Positions 1 through 11,372 are shown, numbered from the stretch's first letter. The stretch: DNA of 64,000 nucleotides from Poecilobothrus nobilitatus (GCA_947095535.1 OX352772.1:143354660-143418659), one strand, 5' to 3'. A program made the numbers and translations. Notes: generated by a model not told the origin, from the letters alone.

Positions 1-1200
1 CTTTGTTTTTTTTTCAACATTCTTACATAACAATAAAATCTTATACGGTGATACTAAGAATTTTTTTCTTTCATCTTCTTTAAATACTTCATAGAAAAAA
101 GATAACAAGAAGAAATAAAAGCATCTCAAAATTGCATCAATTTTGTCAAGGTTGAATCTTTCTGTAACATTTAAAAACCAGTTTGCACTTTTTCTTTTAA
201 TTTTTTTAAAATTAGTTTTAAAATTTTAAAGAAACGTAGTTACACATCTTTTTGTTCTGTTTTCATTTTTCTCTTTAAATTTTATAAAGTATTTTTTCTT
301 ATTCTTTTCATATATGCCTATTACTTAAGCTAAGTATACATCAACAAGAAGTATACCTGTACCACGTTAGATATTTTTGATTTCTTGTTGTTTTCTTTTT
401 ATTCATATTTTTTTCTTGAACACAGAATAAATCTGTTTTATTTTTATATTCTTGTTTTCAAAATAGGTGACAAATACAATTAACCTGACTTGATTTTTTT
501 TCTTTTTTTATTCTTCACAGATTAGGCAACATACAATGCACTTAAGCAACATGTTAGCCGTTAAGTTCTTTTCATTCATATTTTTTTTTGAACATTCTTA
601 CAAACAAAAAATATCTTACATGACACACCGACAATAATCATTAGTTTTTTTCTTTTAACTTCTTTAAATAGTTAAAGTAGAAAAAAAAAAAAAAAAAAAA
701 AAAACAACACAAATAGTTAGGTACATCTAAAATCGCATAAATTTTTTTCAATGGTTTGATCATTATGTAGACAGAAAAACAGGTTTGCACTTTTTCTTTA
801 TGAATTTTAAAGATGGGTTGTACCTTTTAAAATTGTTTTATCTTGTACATTTAAACTTTTTTTATTTTTTTCCTTTTACATTCATTAACCATTTTTTGTT
901 TCTACTTTTCATATGCGCCTATTACTTAAGCCAAGTATACATCAATAAGAAGTAGACCTGTACCACGTTAGATATTTTTGATTTCTTGTTTTTTTTTTTC
1001 AACATTCTTACATAACAATTAATTAATGGTTTTTCTTTCCTCTTCTTTAAATACTTCATAAAAAAAAAACGAAAGAAAAAACAACAAATAAAAAAACAAC
1101 AAACAACAACATCTTAAAATTTGCAAGCATAAAAAAAATATTTTTCTTACTGTTTTTCCATGTTTACCTATTACTTAAAACAAGTATACAATCCTTATAA
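1..1200. repeat. divergent direct repeats, 0.4-0.6 kb period
   Basis: Blocks recur in the same orientation. CCTATTACTTAAGC followed by AAGTATACATCAA occurs near 314 and 914, with a diverged version near 1165. CTTCTTTAAATA followed by an A-rich tract and a diverged 'cagtttgcac' block occurs near 75, 655 and 1040. A third, partial copy lies at 7130-7640 on the other side of the polymerase and the small ORF. The sequence is T-rich and non-coding, and each copy has its own indels, so the array is old. It could be the terminal repeat zone of the element carrying the polymerase, or an unrelated array. Confidence 0.6.
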
Positions 1201-1206
1201 ACAACA

Positions 1207-1335
1207 AGAGTTGTCTGACGGTCGCTGCCGCCTGTCTGACCTAATTTTACGTCGTTAACCTACTCCTGTCTGACCTAATTACAGTTTGACCTACTTCCGG
1301 GTGGCCTTGACCTACTGACCTGTCTGGCCCAAGTG
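1207..1335. repeat. GC-richer degenerate GACCTA repeat
   Basis: An island of about 130 bp, much richer in G+C than its surroundings. It holds at least five spaced copies of TGACCTA or TAACCTA, mixed with CTGTCTGAC/CTGTCTGG, at spacings of roughly 12-25 bases. No reading frame. It lies just beyond the 3' limit of the polymerase remnant. Confidence 0.6.
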
Positions 1336-1374
1336 CCTACCTATCTACTTATATCCTTTCTTGTCTTTCTCACT

Positions 1375-4289
1375 TAGGCAATTAGGGGGACAACCTGAAT
1401 GTTGTTGTTTTAGTTTGACAAATTGATCCATCATGGTGGTAAATAAACCATCAATATTATTCTATTTATCATCCTTTATCGTTTTATATTCCCAAACCTC
1501 ATAAATGTTCAGAAGTTGATAGTTCATTTCAATAGCTTTTAGAACTTCATCTATTACTCATGTCCCTATTAAAGCCCTTTGCTCATCAGAATCTTGACAA
1601 AATTCTCCTAGATGTTTTTCTTCGCTGCAAATTTTGCATAACGAAAACATTAGCTTATTATTTTGTTTAATTGGAAGAACTGGATGTAGTAAAACAGTTG
1701 ACGGTAAAATTTTACATTTAATGATCCCATCGACCTTTTCTAAGTTCAGTTTAGAACAAGAATCCTGTCCAACATATATTTTAGGCTGAAAACTGCAAAT
1801 TTTCCTCGTTTGCAAACATATGGATACAAAGAGCACACATCTACATATTTAATTTTTTCTCCAGCTTTACATTTATAATGTGTATACGTATTTCCGATTC
1901 TTTCTCCATAAAATTCATCTCTGGGGTTTAAAGGTGTAATATTAATTAATGGATGATTTTGCAAGTAGTCCATATTTTTATTATATCTCATTTGTTCACG
2001 AAACTCACATTCCCACATTTTAATTAACCTGAATGCAAGACATTTGAGGTATTCGGCTCTAACTACCGTTCTTTCATACTTTTGGTTAAGTGTATCGTTG
2101 TTACTATTGAATAAGCTCGCATTTCGATTGCTTGTTAAACATTTTGGATGCCCGTGGTAATAACATCCATAAAATTCAAATAGTTTTTTGGTTTTTTCAC
2201 AATAACCATCTACCTTAAAGCCCCCAACCATTTTTTCTTTACCATTTAATACACTTTCCAAATACACATTAATTTGTCGGCAATATTAATGTGTACACTG
2301 TATGGCAATTTTTGTATGTTTATCTCATAGTCTGTATCCATATTTAGGAATGATACCTATTATATTAGGTTTCAGAAAATTTCGACGATATTGTTGTAGC
2401 TTCCAAAAACGGTTCAACTTTGCATTCTTCTAAGAACATTTTCCTAAAACTCACACATGCTTCAGACAAAATTCTTACGTCATTGACACAATATTCCTTA
2501 ATCTCCTTCTTTATATTGCATTTATAGTTCTTATTTTCTTCATACCATTTTAAAAATTCATCGCGTTCACCTTCTTTCATTGCATCAAGGGAATAATATT
2601 TCATTTCTGGTAAACATCCATCATAATTTTCGTTTTTTGTCGTGTTGAATAAATGCGGAAAATAAACCTTTTTCAGTGTAGCTGTTGAGTTAAATGCTTT
2701 TGGCAATTTTGCAAGTGCCATCGGGAAATAATTAAGCGAATCTATGAATTTTATATTATCTACTTTCATAAGTATAATTTTTGTTCTTCGCATAATAAGT
2801 TTTGGTTGAATGGAGGTTTCATTTTAGATATAGTTTAAGATAAATTGGTGATCAAAAGCCTGTCCATTGTGGGCAATGACAGTAATATGCTTAAATGTGT
2901 TTCTCAATTTTAAAATGTACTCCATTAAGTTGTTTATTATAAATTCCTTTTCAAATTGTTTTTCTCTATAACCGCAACTTTCTCTACAAAAAACTAAGAA
3001 ATTGTTTTCGATACATATATGACATCTTTGTTGAATGACACATAAATTTGGCTCGTGTTGTTTTTTTTCCGTTGACACAATTTTTTCTTGTCTATTTTCC
3101 AAATCATAAAATATGTATAGGAAGCTTACTTCTTTATCCTTATTTTTAACTTTTATTTTTGCCTGTTGAATGTAACATTGGTGATCTTCTGGAACAAAGT
3201 TGAAGCAAATTTTACAGAAAATTTTTCCACATGTATGTTTTTTCCTGCTTTATAAACTTTTAGACAGGTTTTGCATATTCTAATTTCCTCACATAAACTA
3301 ATATTGACTGAAGTCGAAGCTTTATGATTCGCAAAACATATTTGACCTCGAAAGGAACGATTGCAGTCCGTACATAATATATTTTTTTATATTTTGAGAA
3401 CATATGGTGATTTTTGACAACAAGGACACCTCTTTCAACATCTATGTTTATTTTATGATGATATGGAATGTGACATTCAATAATAATCTACAGAAGTGAA
3501 ACAATTACATTGTAATGATGTTTATTGTGTAACAAATGAATTCTTTTACCACTTTTGCCTCCAGCAAATATTAATTCTCTGCCTTGTGTTCCATATTTAT
3601 ATACAACAGTGTTATAATTTTTTAAACTACCCTGGAATATTTTTAATTCAGGTATTCCACACCCTTCCAGAGGGATAGATACTCCTGATATTTTTATTAG
3701 CCACAAAGCTAATTCAGTTTGAAGCTTTTCAGTATCATTGAGTACTTTTTTATATTCTTTATAATTTTCAATTTTTGCTATTGCGACAATATTTGCTCGC
3801 GGTAGACATAAATTATCTTTATTTCTGATGGAAATTATTCGTTTTTTCTGTATAGATTCCTGCTCAAAATTTATAAAATTTTTACTCCTTCCGCTTCCAA
3901 CAGATAGCCTGACATACATAATTTCCAAACAAAATTTGTCCGTATTTAATTCTGTAAATATGAAGACAAATTAAATAAAAAGTTAGCATATTAAAGTTCT
4001 TTAATTTAAAAACTAGGTTGTACTTACCCTCTGAATTACTCTGAATAACTTTCGAAATTATTTCTCAAATAATTCCAATCATATCGTCTGGATACATATT
4101 TTTCGTACCATCTTTTACAATATCGTGTAGAGCACCTTTTATCCAATTTATTGGATCTACATTATCTGGTACTGGTTTAATGATAAATTTTATCTTACGA
4201 CCGCGTATATTATACCGCTTTACAAAAGTCGAACTGACATTCTCAATAAAATATCGTATTATTTCCAAATTTACCGAGCTTGAAATCAA
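1375..4289 (-). pseudogene. Maverick/Polinton-type DNA polymerase B, truncated and broken
   Basis: Remnant of a protein-primed family B DNA polymerase read on the minus strand, of the kind carried by Maverick/Polinton elements and related insect DNA viruses. In order: N-terminal region with DPINWIKGALHDIVKDG (about 4160-4080); a middle block at 3928-3488; exonuclease-like motif AHNGQAFDHQF near 2860; FIDSLNYFPMALAKLPKAF near 2740; YCVNDVRIL (Exo III-like) near 2500; FYGCYYHGH near 2170; and the palm motif SLYP near 1820. It continues in another frame with VDGIIKCKILP and IYEVWEYK (about 1740-1465). Homology stops near 1375, before the KxxxNSxYG and YxDTDS motifs, so the C-terminal half of the palm is missing. 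At least five frame breaks and several stops are present. No ATG is seen at the 5' end; a TATATAAAAAG box lies upstream at about 4327-4337 (minus). No integrase, protease, ATPase or capsid gene of such an element is visible nearby. Family call good; exact lineage open. Confidence 0.85.
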
Positions 4290-4397
4290 AAATTTTTGTA
4301 AAATATTTTCTTTTATACACGACTTTTTATATAGAGAAACTAAACGCGACTTAGCGAATAATATCGATTTTTCCTTCTTATAAGGTTCTAATTAGCA

Positions 4398-4787
4398 ACA
4401 TTATAGTCAAAAGAAATTCTAATGAATTATAGTTCCATAAAAACTAAACCAAAAAAAAAATTAAGTCTAACCGCATCCAGCTTAAAATAAAACAGAATTG
4501 AAATTATTCGAAACATTGTAGTCAAAAGACGTTTAACTAAATTATAGTTTAATAAAACAAACACAAAAATGCAAACTTAAACTGATCTTAAAATAGAAAA
4601 GAGTTTAATTTACAACATTGTATTAAATTGCCATTTTAATAAATCATAGTTTTGCATATTAAAAATAATATAAAAACAGCATGATCTTGTATATATCTTA
4701 AAATTGAAAAGAATTAAAATTATAATTTGCAACATTGTAGTCAAGACATTTTAATAAATTATAGTTCTGTAAAAATAAAAATAAAAA
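4398..4787. repeat. ~115-bp tandem repeat, left part of an interrupted array
   Basis: Units begin near 4398, 4512, 4614 and 4731, each with a version of AACATTGTAGTCAAAAGAC and then TAAATTATAGTTYTGTA, A-rich sequence and CTTAAAATAGAAAAGA. Spacing is 102-117 bp. The array resumes after the family A insertion at 6117-6240 (AACACTGTCGTT near 6160). It fills the gap between the minus-strand polymerase and the plus-strand ORF at 6326, so it sits where a shared divergent promoter would be. Confidence 0.65.
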
Positions 4788-6116
4788 CAAGTAAATGTAA
4801 CAGTAAGTCGATGCAACCGACTTATTTATATCCTACACCTCAAAAATTCAAATTAAATTAAAAATCCATAAGTTATTTTAGTTAGGTATTTAATATACGC
4901 TAAAAAAATAAATGCTTTTACAACCTTTGTACAAAATTTCAGGTTTCTATCCTTATTAAATTCGACAATATGCTTTTTACGTCTTGGAAAGTGTCCAAGT
5001 GTGCCATCACACACCCGAACCACCACCCCAATTCATCTCAAATTTTAGAGACATCATCAGAACAGGGTAGAATAGTCTTACATCAAATTTTAAATTTTTA
5101 TATTTATTAATTTCGAAAATATGCTTGTTCGGTCTTGGGAGTTGTATGGGAGATACCCGTACAACCATTCCAATTCATCTGAAATTTTAGGCAAATCAGG
5201 GATGCAGAAACCAACATCCTCGTATCAAATTAGTAGTTTCTATCTTTATTAATTTCGAAGATATGCTTGTTCTGTTTTGGAAGTTGTATGGGAGGTACCC
5301 GAACCACCTCTCCAATTCATCTCAAATTTTAGGCAAATCAGGGATTCAGGAAACAGCACCCTTGTATCAAATTTGAAGTTTCTATCTTTATTAATTTCGA
5401 ATATATGCTTGTTCGGTTTTGGAAGTTGTATGGGAGGTACTCGACCAACCACTCCAATTCATCTCAAATTTTAGGCAAATCAGCGATTCAGGGAACAACA
5501 CCCTCGTATCAAATTTGAAGCTTTTATCTTTATTAATTTCGAAGATATGTTTGTTCGGTTTTGGGAGTTGTGTGGAAGGTAACCGAACAGCTCCTCCAAT
5601 TCATCTCAAATTTTGGACAAATCAGGGATTCAGGAAACAACACCCTAGTACCAATTTTGAAGTTTCTATCTTTATTAATTTCGAATATATGCTTGTTCGG
5701 TTTTGGGAGTTGTGTGGGAGGTACCCGAACTCCAATTCATCTCAAATTTCAGGAATATTAGGCATTCAGAAAAACATATCCTCATATCAAATTTGAATTT
5801 TCTACCTCTATTAATTTCGAAGATATGCGTATTCGGTTTTGGGAGTTGTATGGGAGGTAACCGAATTCATGGTCCGATTTCCCAATCCCCGCCTTACTTT
5901 AGTCATTGTTAACCTACAGTATAAATTTCATCAAGATAGCATCATTATTTTTTGAGTTATCGTGCGTACGGACGGACGGACGGACATCGCTAAATCGACT
6001 CAGGAAGTGGTCCTGATTCAGAATATATATACATGTCCATATCTAACTCGCTTCCTTTTGGTGGTTACAAACACCATACCAAAGTTAATATACCCTATAC
6101 TTTAGGTGTAGAGTAT
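4788..6116 (+). mobile_element. family A foldback-ended non-autonomous element, copy 1
   Basis: Starts CAAGTAAATGTAACAG, then a hairpin TAAGTCG-7 nt-CGACTTA. The subterminal TACCCTACACCT of the other copies is changed here to 'tatcctacacct'. The middle is a 141-bp tandem repeat. Near the 3' end are (GGAC)n at about 5970-5988 and the core CATCGCTAAATCGACTC. The element ends in the hairpin TATACCCTA-11 nt-TAGAGTATA (one mismatch relative to copies 2 and 3). No coding capacity. The layout matches DINE-1/HINE-type non-autonomous Helitrons and the 'mini-me' elements of flies. It splits the 115-bp array. Confidence 0.75.
4955..5860 (+). repeat. 141-bp minisatellite inside family A copy 1
   Basis: About six units. 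The block TTTCGAAGATATGCTTGTTC recurs near 5115, 5256, 5396, 5538, 5680 and 5816 (spacing 136-142 bp), with a diverged first unit near 4960. Short open frames read through several units because the period is close to a multiple of three. They are not genes. Confidence 0.85.
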
Positions 6117-6236
6117 AATACGGTCTTGATTCTATTTAAAAATAGAAAAAGCATGATTTGAAACACTGTCGTTAAATATCTAAATGACATTTAGAACAAT
6201 GAAAACAAAAACAAAAGCTAACTGCAATACGTCTTA

Positions 6237-6262
6237 AACTAGTATAAATACAGTTAAATTCT
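6237..6262 (+). promoter_or_regulatory. possible TATA box for the ORF at 6326
   Basis: AGTATAAATACAGTT lies about 84 bases before the ATG at 6326. A very similar string, CTATAAATACTGTT, precedes the unrecognised ORF at 38328. By eye only; no transcription evidence. Confidence 0.35.
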
Positions 6263-6325
6263 GTATAATGGTTACAGTTTAATTTAATATTTACAAAGAT
6301 AAAAATTGCTCAAGAATTTATTACC

Positions 6326-6757
6326 ATGGTTTTAAGTAATACGTCTGATAATGCTGTTTCGCCCGGGCGTCTTCCTGCAAAAAGAGGGAAGACTAAAAAT
6401 GAACAAGAAGAGAAGTAACAGCAGTAATATGTGCAGGATCGGCAACAACAACAACATCAACCTCAACAACTTCAACAAGAACAAGGACCGTCCCGCTCCA
6501 AGAATAGAAAATACTCGAATTTATGTAACATAATAAATAATATAAACCACTTTAAGAAATTTTTGTGGCAGAATGATATGGAACGGGAACGGTTCTATAT
6601 TATTGAGAAAATTAGGAAATATTTAACAAAAGAAAAGAAGCAAAAGTGGGTTTTCGACACTCAAAACTATATTATTTTTGCGCCAGACGTATACGTACAA
6701 ATTTTTGAAAAAGATACAAGTGTTGGAGACATTGTTTCTTGTGAAGAAAAACAATAA
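6326..6757 (+). pseudogene. small unrecognised ORF, two in-frame stops
   Basis: The ATG at 6326 has a good context (ACCATGG). The frame runs 144 codons to 6757 with no frameshift but two TAA codons, at 6416 and 6425, next to a glutamine-rich stretch; both could be decayed CAA codons. Visible features: a basic RLPAKRGKTK stretch near the N-terminus (possible nuclear signal), a Q/P-rich segment, then a mixed charged and aromatic C-terminal part (FKKFLWQNDMERERFYIIE ... WVFDTQNYIIFAP). No family recognised. An AATAAA lies just after the stop near 6781. It is divergent from the polymerase remnant, with the repeat array between, so it may be an accessory gene of the same element; that is inference. 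Confidence 0.5.
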
Positions 6758-8622
6758 ACTTCTACTTTTAGAAGATACAACAATAAAATTGCTGAATAGC
6801 AATAACAATTTATTTTAATTTTAATTTTTAATTTTATTTTTAATTTAATTCAATTTAAATTTTTTAATAAATAATTAATCATTTTTAAAATACAAATAGA
6901 TAAAATAAGAAGTTAAACAAGCAATAAAATTTTTTTGTTTTTAGTTAAATTATCTTTCAGGTTGAGGGAAATAAAATGGGTAATTTTAAATTTCATGGAG
7001 ATGAAAATTTCACTTGAGAAACTATGAGGAAATACAAATAAACCATGCAAATGTAGTAAAATTCTTTTTTCTTTTAAAAATTCTAGGTCATCTAATCAAC
7101 AAATTTATTACATAGATTTTATGCTAAATAAAAATTATTTTAAACATGTAAATAAATCTGTTTTTATTTTTATATTCTTATGTTTTCAAAATAGCTACCA
7201 AAAATGATTAACCTGACTTTGAACTTTTTTTTTTTCCATGCAGATAACACAACATAAAATAAATCTAATAAGTAAGTATCTTACGCATTTTCGATTTCTT
7301 CTTTGTCTTCTTTTTATTTATTTTTTCAAACTTTTTTTTTTTCATCAACAAAACCAATAAACATAAAAAAATATAATTAATGGTTTTTGTTTCCTTTTTC
7401 TTCTTTAAATAAAGAAGGAAGACAATATCCGCAAATAGTTATACGTACACTTCTAAATCGTATAATTTCGTATAATTTTTTCAATGTTAGTTCTTTATGT
7501 TAGCAGAAAAACAGGTTGTTGTGCAGTAAATCTACATTTTTTTATTTTTCTCCTTAAATTTAAGATTTCCGGTTATTTTCTCAATGTTCTTATAGAATAG
7601 AAAAAAAGAAATCTTACATAACAGAAGCTCCTATATTTCCAAAATTGTTTTCTTTTATTTTGTTTTTATTTTAATTTTTTTTTTTTTTAGCATTTGTATT
7701 TCTAAGTTTTTAAATTGTTTGAAAGAGTCAAACTAGTTTTTAAAATTTATTTTACATCAGGTAAAAGAATACAAAATATTTTTAAAGTACATGTGGACAT
7801 ACTTAATATACATAAGTCTTAATTGTTCAAAGTATTACAACAATTTACAACAAAATATAGTGTAATAAGAAACAAGACATATTCTAAAAAAAAACATATT
7901 GTTCTTATTTTTGCAACTTTCAACCTATAATAACAACTTTTAGTAATTAATCTTCTTTTAATAAAACTACACTTTTAATAAAACTTTTTAATGAACTACA
8001 CTTTATACTAATTGTTTACGTTACGTTTTTGTTTTTATTTTATTATTTTTCATCTTGATCAAAAGTATATATGAATATTTTTGTGCAATAATAAAATCAA
8101 GTTTTTTTTCGATTCTTTTATATTTTTTTTTTACCTACATATATAAGAAACAAGAATAATATTTTTTTTTTTATATTTAATATTTCTTATAGAAGACGGA
8201 TCTGAGTGAAAAAACTGCGTCTGAGTGAAAAAATTAAATTTTAATTTTTAGGAAATAAATAATTTTTGTGAAAAAACTAATTATAAATTTTTTTGAAATA
8301 AAATATTTTTATTTTAAAGCAAATTTTTTTAATTTAAAACATTTAAAGCAACCATTTTTTTTTTGAAAATATTACGAGGGAAAAAGAACTTTCATTATAA
8401 CTTTTATGTGAATTTTATCTAAAAAAAAATTCCTATTAAATTTTGAAATATATATTATTTTGATTTCGTATTTTGAAACTTTCATAAGTATAATAAGCTT
8501 TAATAAAACATTTTTCAAAAAAAATATATTCATTAATAACGTACATAACTCCCAACAGTACAAAATCATTTAACGAAACAGTAAATTTTACATAAGCCTG
8601 CACAAAAAAAATTTAAAACAAA
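6758..8622. other. AT-rich stretch without a gene
   Basis: No supported coding region. It holds the third copy of the 1-1200 repeat (7130-7640: 'aaataaatctgtttttatttttat', 'attaacctgactt' and the 'acagaaaaacaggtt' block). Near 8195-8240 the phrase TCTGAGTGAAAAAA occurs twice, about 20 bases apart. The last about 200 bases may be the leader of the gypsy element that starts at 8623. Confidence 0.5.
7130..7640 (+). repeat. third copy of the 5' flanking repeat
   Basis: Direct-orientation match to 420-545 and 655-800: AATAAATCTGTTTT, ATTAACCTGACTT and ACAGAAAAACAGGTT appear in the same order. Together with 1-1200 it brackets the polymerase and small ORF. Mavericks normally have inverted, not direct, terminal repeats, so this is not a simple terminal repeat pair. 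Confidence 0.6.
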
Positions 8623-9717
8623 ATGGACGAAATAGCCAAAAATTTTTTAAGATCTGCAACGAAAACCGTATTGAAAGTGAAATTAGGCTAATTGGGACTA
8701 CCAACCCAAGGAAATAAGGCGACCTTAAAGACCAGGTTACGAGCAGCTATTCAAGACATGAATCTCGAACAGATAAATCAATACTTTGCGGAATAGGTAG
8801 ATAACGAAGGCGATTTGCCCAAAACTAGTGAATTATCAGATGATGAAAATGACTCGACAGATAAAGAATTATAACAATTGAAAGCCCAAGTGTTAAAGCA
8901 ACAAGAAATAAACAGCTTAAAAAAGCAATTGGCGGAAGTGATGGAAGAAAATAAATACTCAAACAACGCCTATAGTACTGTGGTTAACTTCAAGGATGTT
9001 GAAGAGTCAATACCAAATTTTAATGGCGATGACAAATATTGCGTAAAAAAGTGGATTGAACAAGTGGAGAAAGCTGCAGAAATTTTTCGATGGAATGAAA
9101 CCACGTTTTATATATATGGTCGCCGTCTATTAACCGATACTGCAAAATTATTTCTGAGAACCGTTAGAATTAAAACATGGAGGGAACTCAATATAATGCT
9201 AACAGAAGAGTTCGGCAGAAAAATTACGGGTACTGTAATAGATAATCAATTGCGCAGCAGAAAAAAGAAGTCTGAGGGAAAATGACAGCAATATATTTTT
9301 ACTATGCAAGAAATTGGCAATCATTCCCAAGTTGATGAATTTGACTTGATCCAATACATTATAAATGGCATTAATGACTCTACTTTGAACAAAACGATCC
9401 TGTATAATTCGAACAATATTACTGAATTAAAGGAAGCTTTAAGTAAATACGACAAAATGAAACTGCAGTCTTCTTCTTTTCAATTTATTAATAAAAAAAA
9501 CAAATACTTCAACACAAATAAAAGATTTTAATGCAACAAAGGATTAGCATCAATCAAGTATTACAATTGTATTCAATTTGGCCATATAATATCAAAATGT
9601 CCTCAAACTGCCAGACAAAACGGTTCTTGTTATCGTTGTGGTAAGATTGGTTACCAAATTAAAGAGTGTAATGTTAAAACTGTTCATATATTACAAAAAA
9701 CTGAAAGCAACATATAA
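8623..9717 (+). pseudogene. gypsy gag with mutated zinc knuckles
   Basis: One frame of 365 codons from ATG 8623 to TAA 9717, with no frameshift but internal stops at about 8689, 8794, 8872, 9283 and 9529. The N-terminal 50 residues look SAP-like (LGLPTQGNKATLKTRLRAA), followed by an acidic linker, a coiled-coil-like KQQEINSLKKQLAEV, and the capsid-like domain (IPNFNGDDKYCVKKWIEQVE). Two CCHC knuckles are near 9575-9660, each missing one ligand: in the first, YNCIQFGHIISKC, the initial Cys is Tyr; in the second, CYRCGKIGYQIKEC, the His is Tyr. All lesions are compatible with single transitions. Confidence 0.75.
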
Positions 9718-9804
9718 ATAATTTCGAACTTGTGGAATTTATTTATTTTGTGGAAATTGTGGAGTATATTTTCAATACAAACAATTGTGCTAATTTGAAA
9801 TGCG

Positions 9805-10682
9805 AAATTTTTTCATACTGGATTCAGGAAGTCCAATAAGTCTGATCCAAGAGCAGTTTGTACCACCAGTGTCAATTAAAAGGGTTAATTCAGAGTAGTA
9901 TAATTTTTTTGATATCAATAACACTATCTTATGTGTGTTAGTTAACTGAAGCAAAAATCAATTTTAATCATTTTTGTTATAATTTTGAATTTCATGTAGT
10001 AAAAAATAATTCAATGATTTATCCTATAATTTTAGAAAGAGATTTTTTGAAGAAATGTACCTTGGAACTTCAACATAAGGTAAATGTGGAAGAAGAAAAT
10101 TTTATGAATGACGGTAAAAATAATTTGGATTTTAGTGATATTGAAAATTCAGGTATGAAATTTATGAATTTAGTAGAAGAAAACGAATTTTTGAATCAAA
10201 TATTATGTATCGACATTACAAATGATGAATGTGATTTGAATGTTAAAGTAAATAATAATCTTCCTATTTATGTTCAAAACCGTATTAAAGAAATAATAAA
10301 GCCTGCTTACGAAATCGCTGACAAAGACTTAATAATATTTGATAGGTCTCAATTCGAAATGGACATTAAATATACAGATGTCTTAGCTGCATCTCAAAAA
10401 CAAGATTCTAATATGATAAAAATAATTTCTGACTTAGAAAAACAGGAAAGTCCTTTTTATGAAATGATCCATGGTTTAATATATAGGAAAGATAAAGACG
10501 GCATTAAGTTTTATGTTCCTAATATTATGAAAACTCACATGATTCAAACGAACCATGATGCTTTATGTCATTTGAGTGTTGAAAAATGCTATGAATTACT
10601 GGTTTCCCAAGATGAAAGAAAAAATAAAAAACTTTGCGAAGACTTGCTTAAAGTGCGCGTATTTTTCACCAAATTCGGTTAA
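9805..10682 (+). pseudogene. gypsy pol remnant: protease joined to integrase N-terminal part
   Basis: The protease active-site motif LDSGSPISLIQ lies at about 9818-9850; the frame then breaks several times. From 10014 a 222-codon open frame starts with the usual protease end (PIILERDFL). After a linker with acidic and asparagine-rich sequence it reads into integrase-like sequence (GLIYRKDKDGIKFYVP, then NHDALCHLSVEKCYELL), which corresponds to the zinc-binding N-terminal part of gypsy integrases. The whole reverse transcriptase and RNase H are absent, so this is a deletion derivative. Confidence 0.65.
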
Positions 10683-10744
10683 GTAACTAGGCATTCTACA
10701 TAACATTCCGAAAGGTAAACTGCCATTTGATACACTCCTTTCTT

Positions 10745-11372
10745 TCTGAAAATAATATTTCACATGTTAAAATTGCTAGCCAAACTGCTCAAGTTAATGG
10801 ACAGGTAGAACGAGTAAATCGTGTTGTCACTAGTATTTTACCTAAAGAAGTCGATAATGAAACGACTGCAGGGTGGGACAAATACTTAACAAAAATTTAA
10901 TATGCAATAAATAACACCATTAGTAAGTCTACAGATATTTCGTCTAGTGAATTCCTTTTTGGTGTTGATAAAGTTTCCGAGTTTATTCAAGGACAGGTGG
11001 AAGATGATTCGAAAATAAATCTTCTTGAAAAAAGACAAAAGGCCACTGATAATATACAAATTAACCAAAATTATAATAAAACTCCTTACGATAAACTCCA
11101 CAAGAAACCTTACAAATATAAAAAAGGTAATTACATCATGTTAAAAAACAATGTTACGGTGCCAGGGGTTAATAAAAAAACTATTCGCTAAATTTCGAGG
11201 ACCGTATGAGATTGCGAAAGTGTTAGAGAATGATAGGTACGTTTCCAAAGATCTAAAAGGAATGCAAATTTCCAGAATTTCTTATAAAGGTGTATGTTCA
11301 CCCAACAATATGAAGCTCTTTCATATAAACTCTAAGTCTAAGGGGAAAGTTGTTCGGGGAATCTTTTAATAA
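10745..11372 (+). pseudogene. gypsy integrase core end and C-terminal domain
   Basis: Reads HVKIASQTAQVNGQVERVNR (the end of the core, with the Glu of the DDE triad in QVER), then SSEFLFGV, and in 10997-11369 the C-terminal region with KFRGPYEIAKVLENDRY. The first two Asp residues of the catalytic triad are not present. A one-base shift separates the blocks near 11170. The fragment ends near 11372, where the reverse-strand LINE fragment begins. Confidence 0.7.

Larger units (their letters stand above)
8623..11372 (+). mobile_element. Ty3/gypsy element, internally deleted and dead
   Basis: Order on the plus strand: gag with zinc knuckles, a protease active site, then integrase. The junction goes straight from the end of protease (about 10040) to integrase-type sequence (about 10390-10610), so the reverse transcriptase and RNase H coding part, normally about 1.8 kb, is gone. 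No LTR pair was found by eye. It abuts a minus-strand LINE fragment near 11345-11372. Confidence 0.75.

Noticed and set aside
5249..5912. Overlapping short open frames in the 141-bp repeat region
   Set aside because: They repeat with the minisatellite and occur on both strands. Frames stay open because the unit is close to a multiple of three and low in stops.
8778..8966. Minus-strand frame of 62 codons
   Set aside because: Shadow of gag on the opposite strand.
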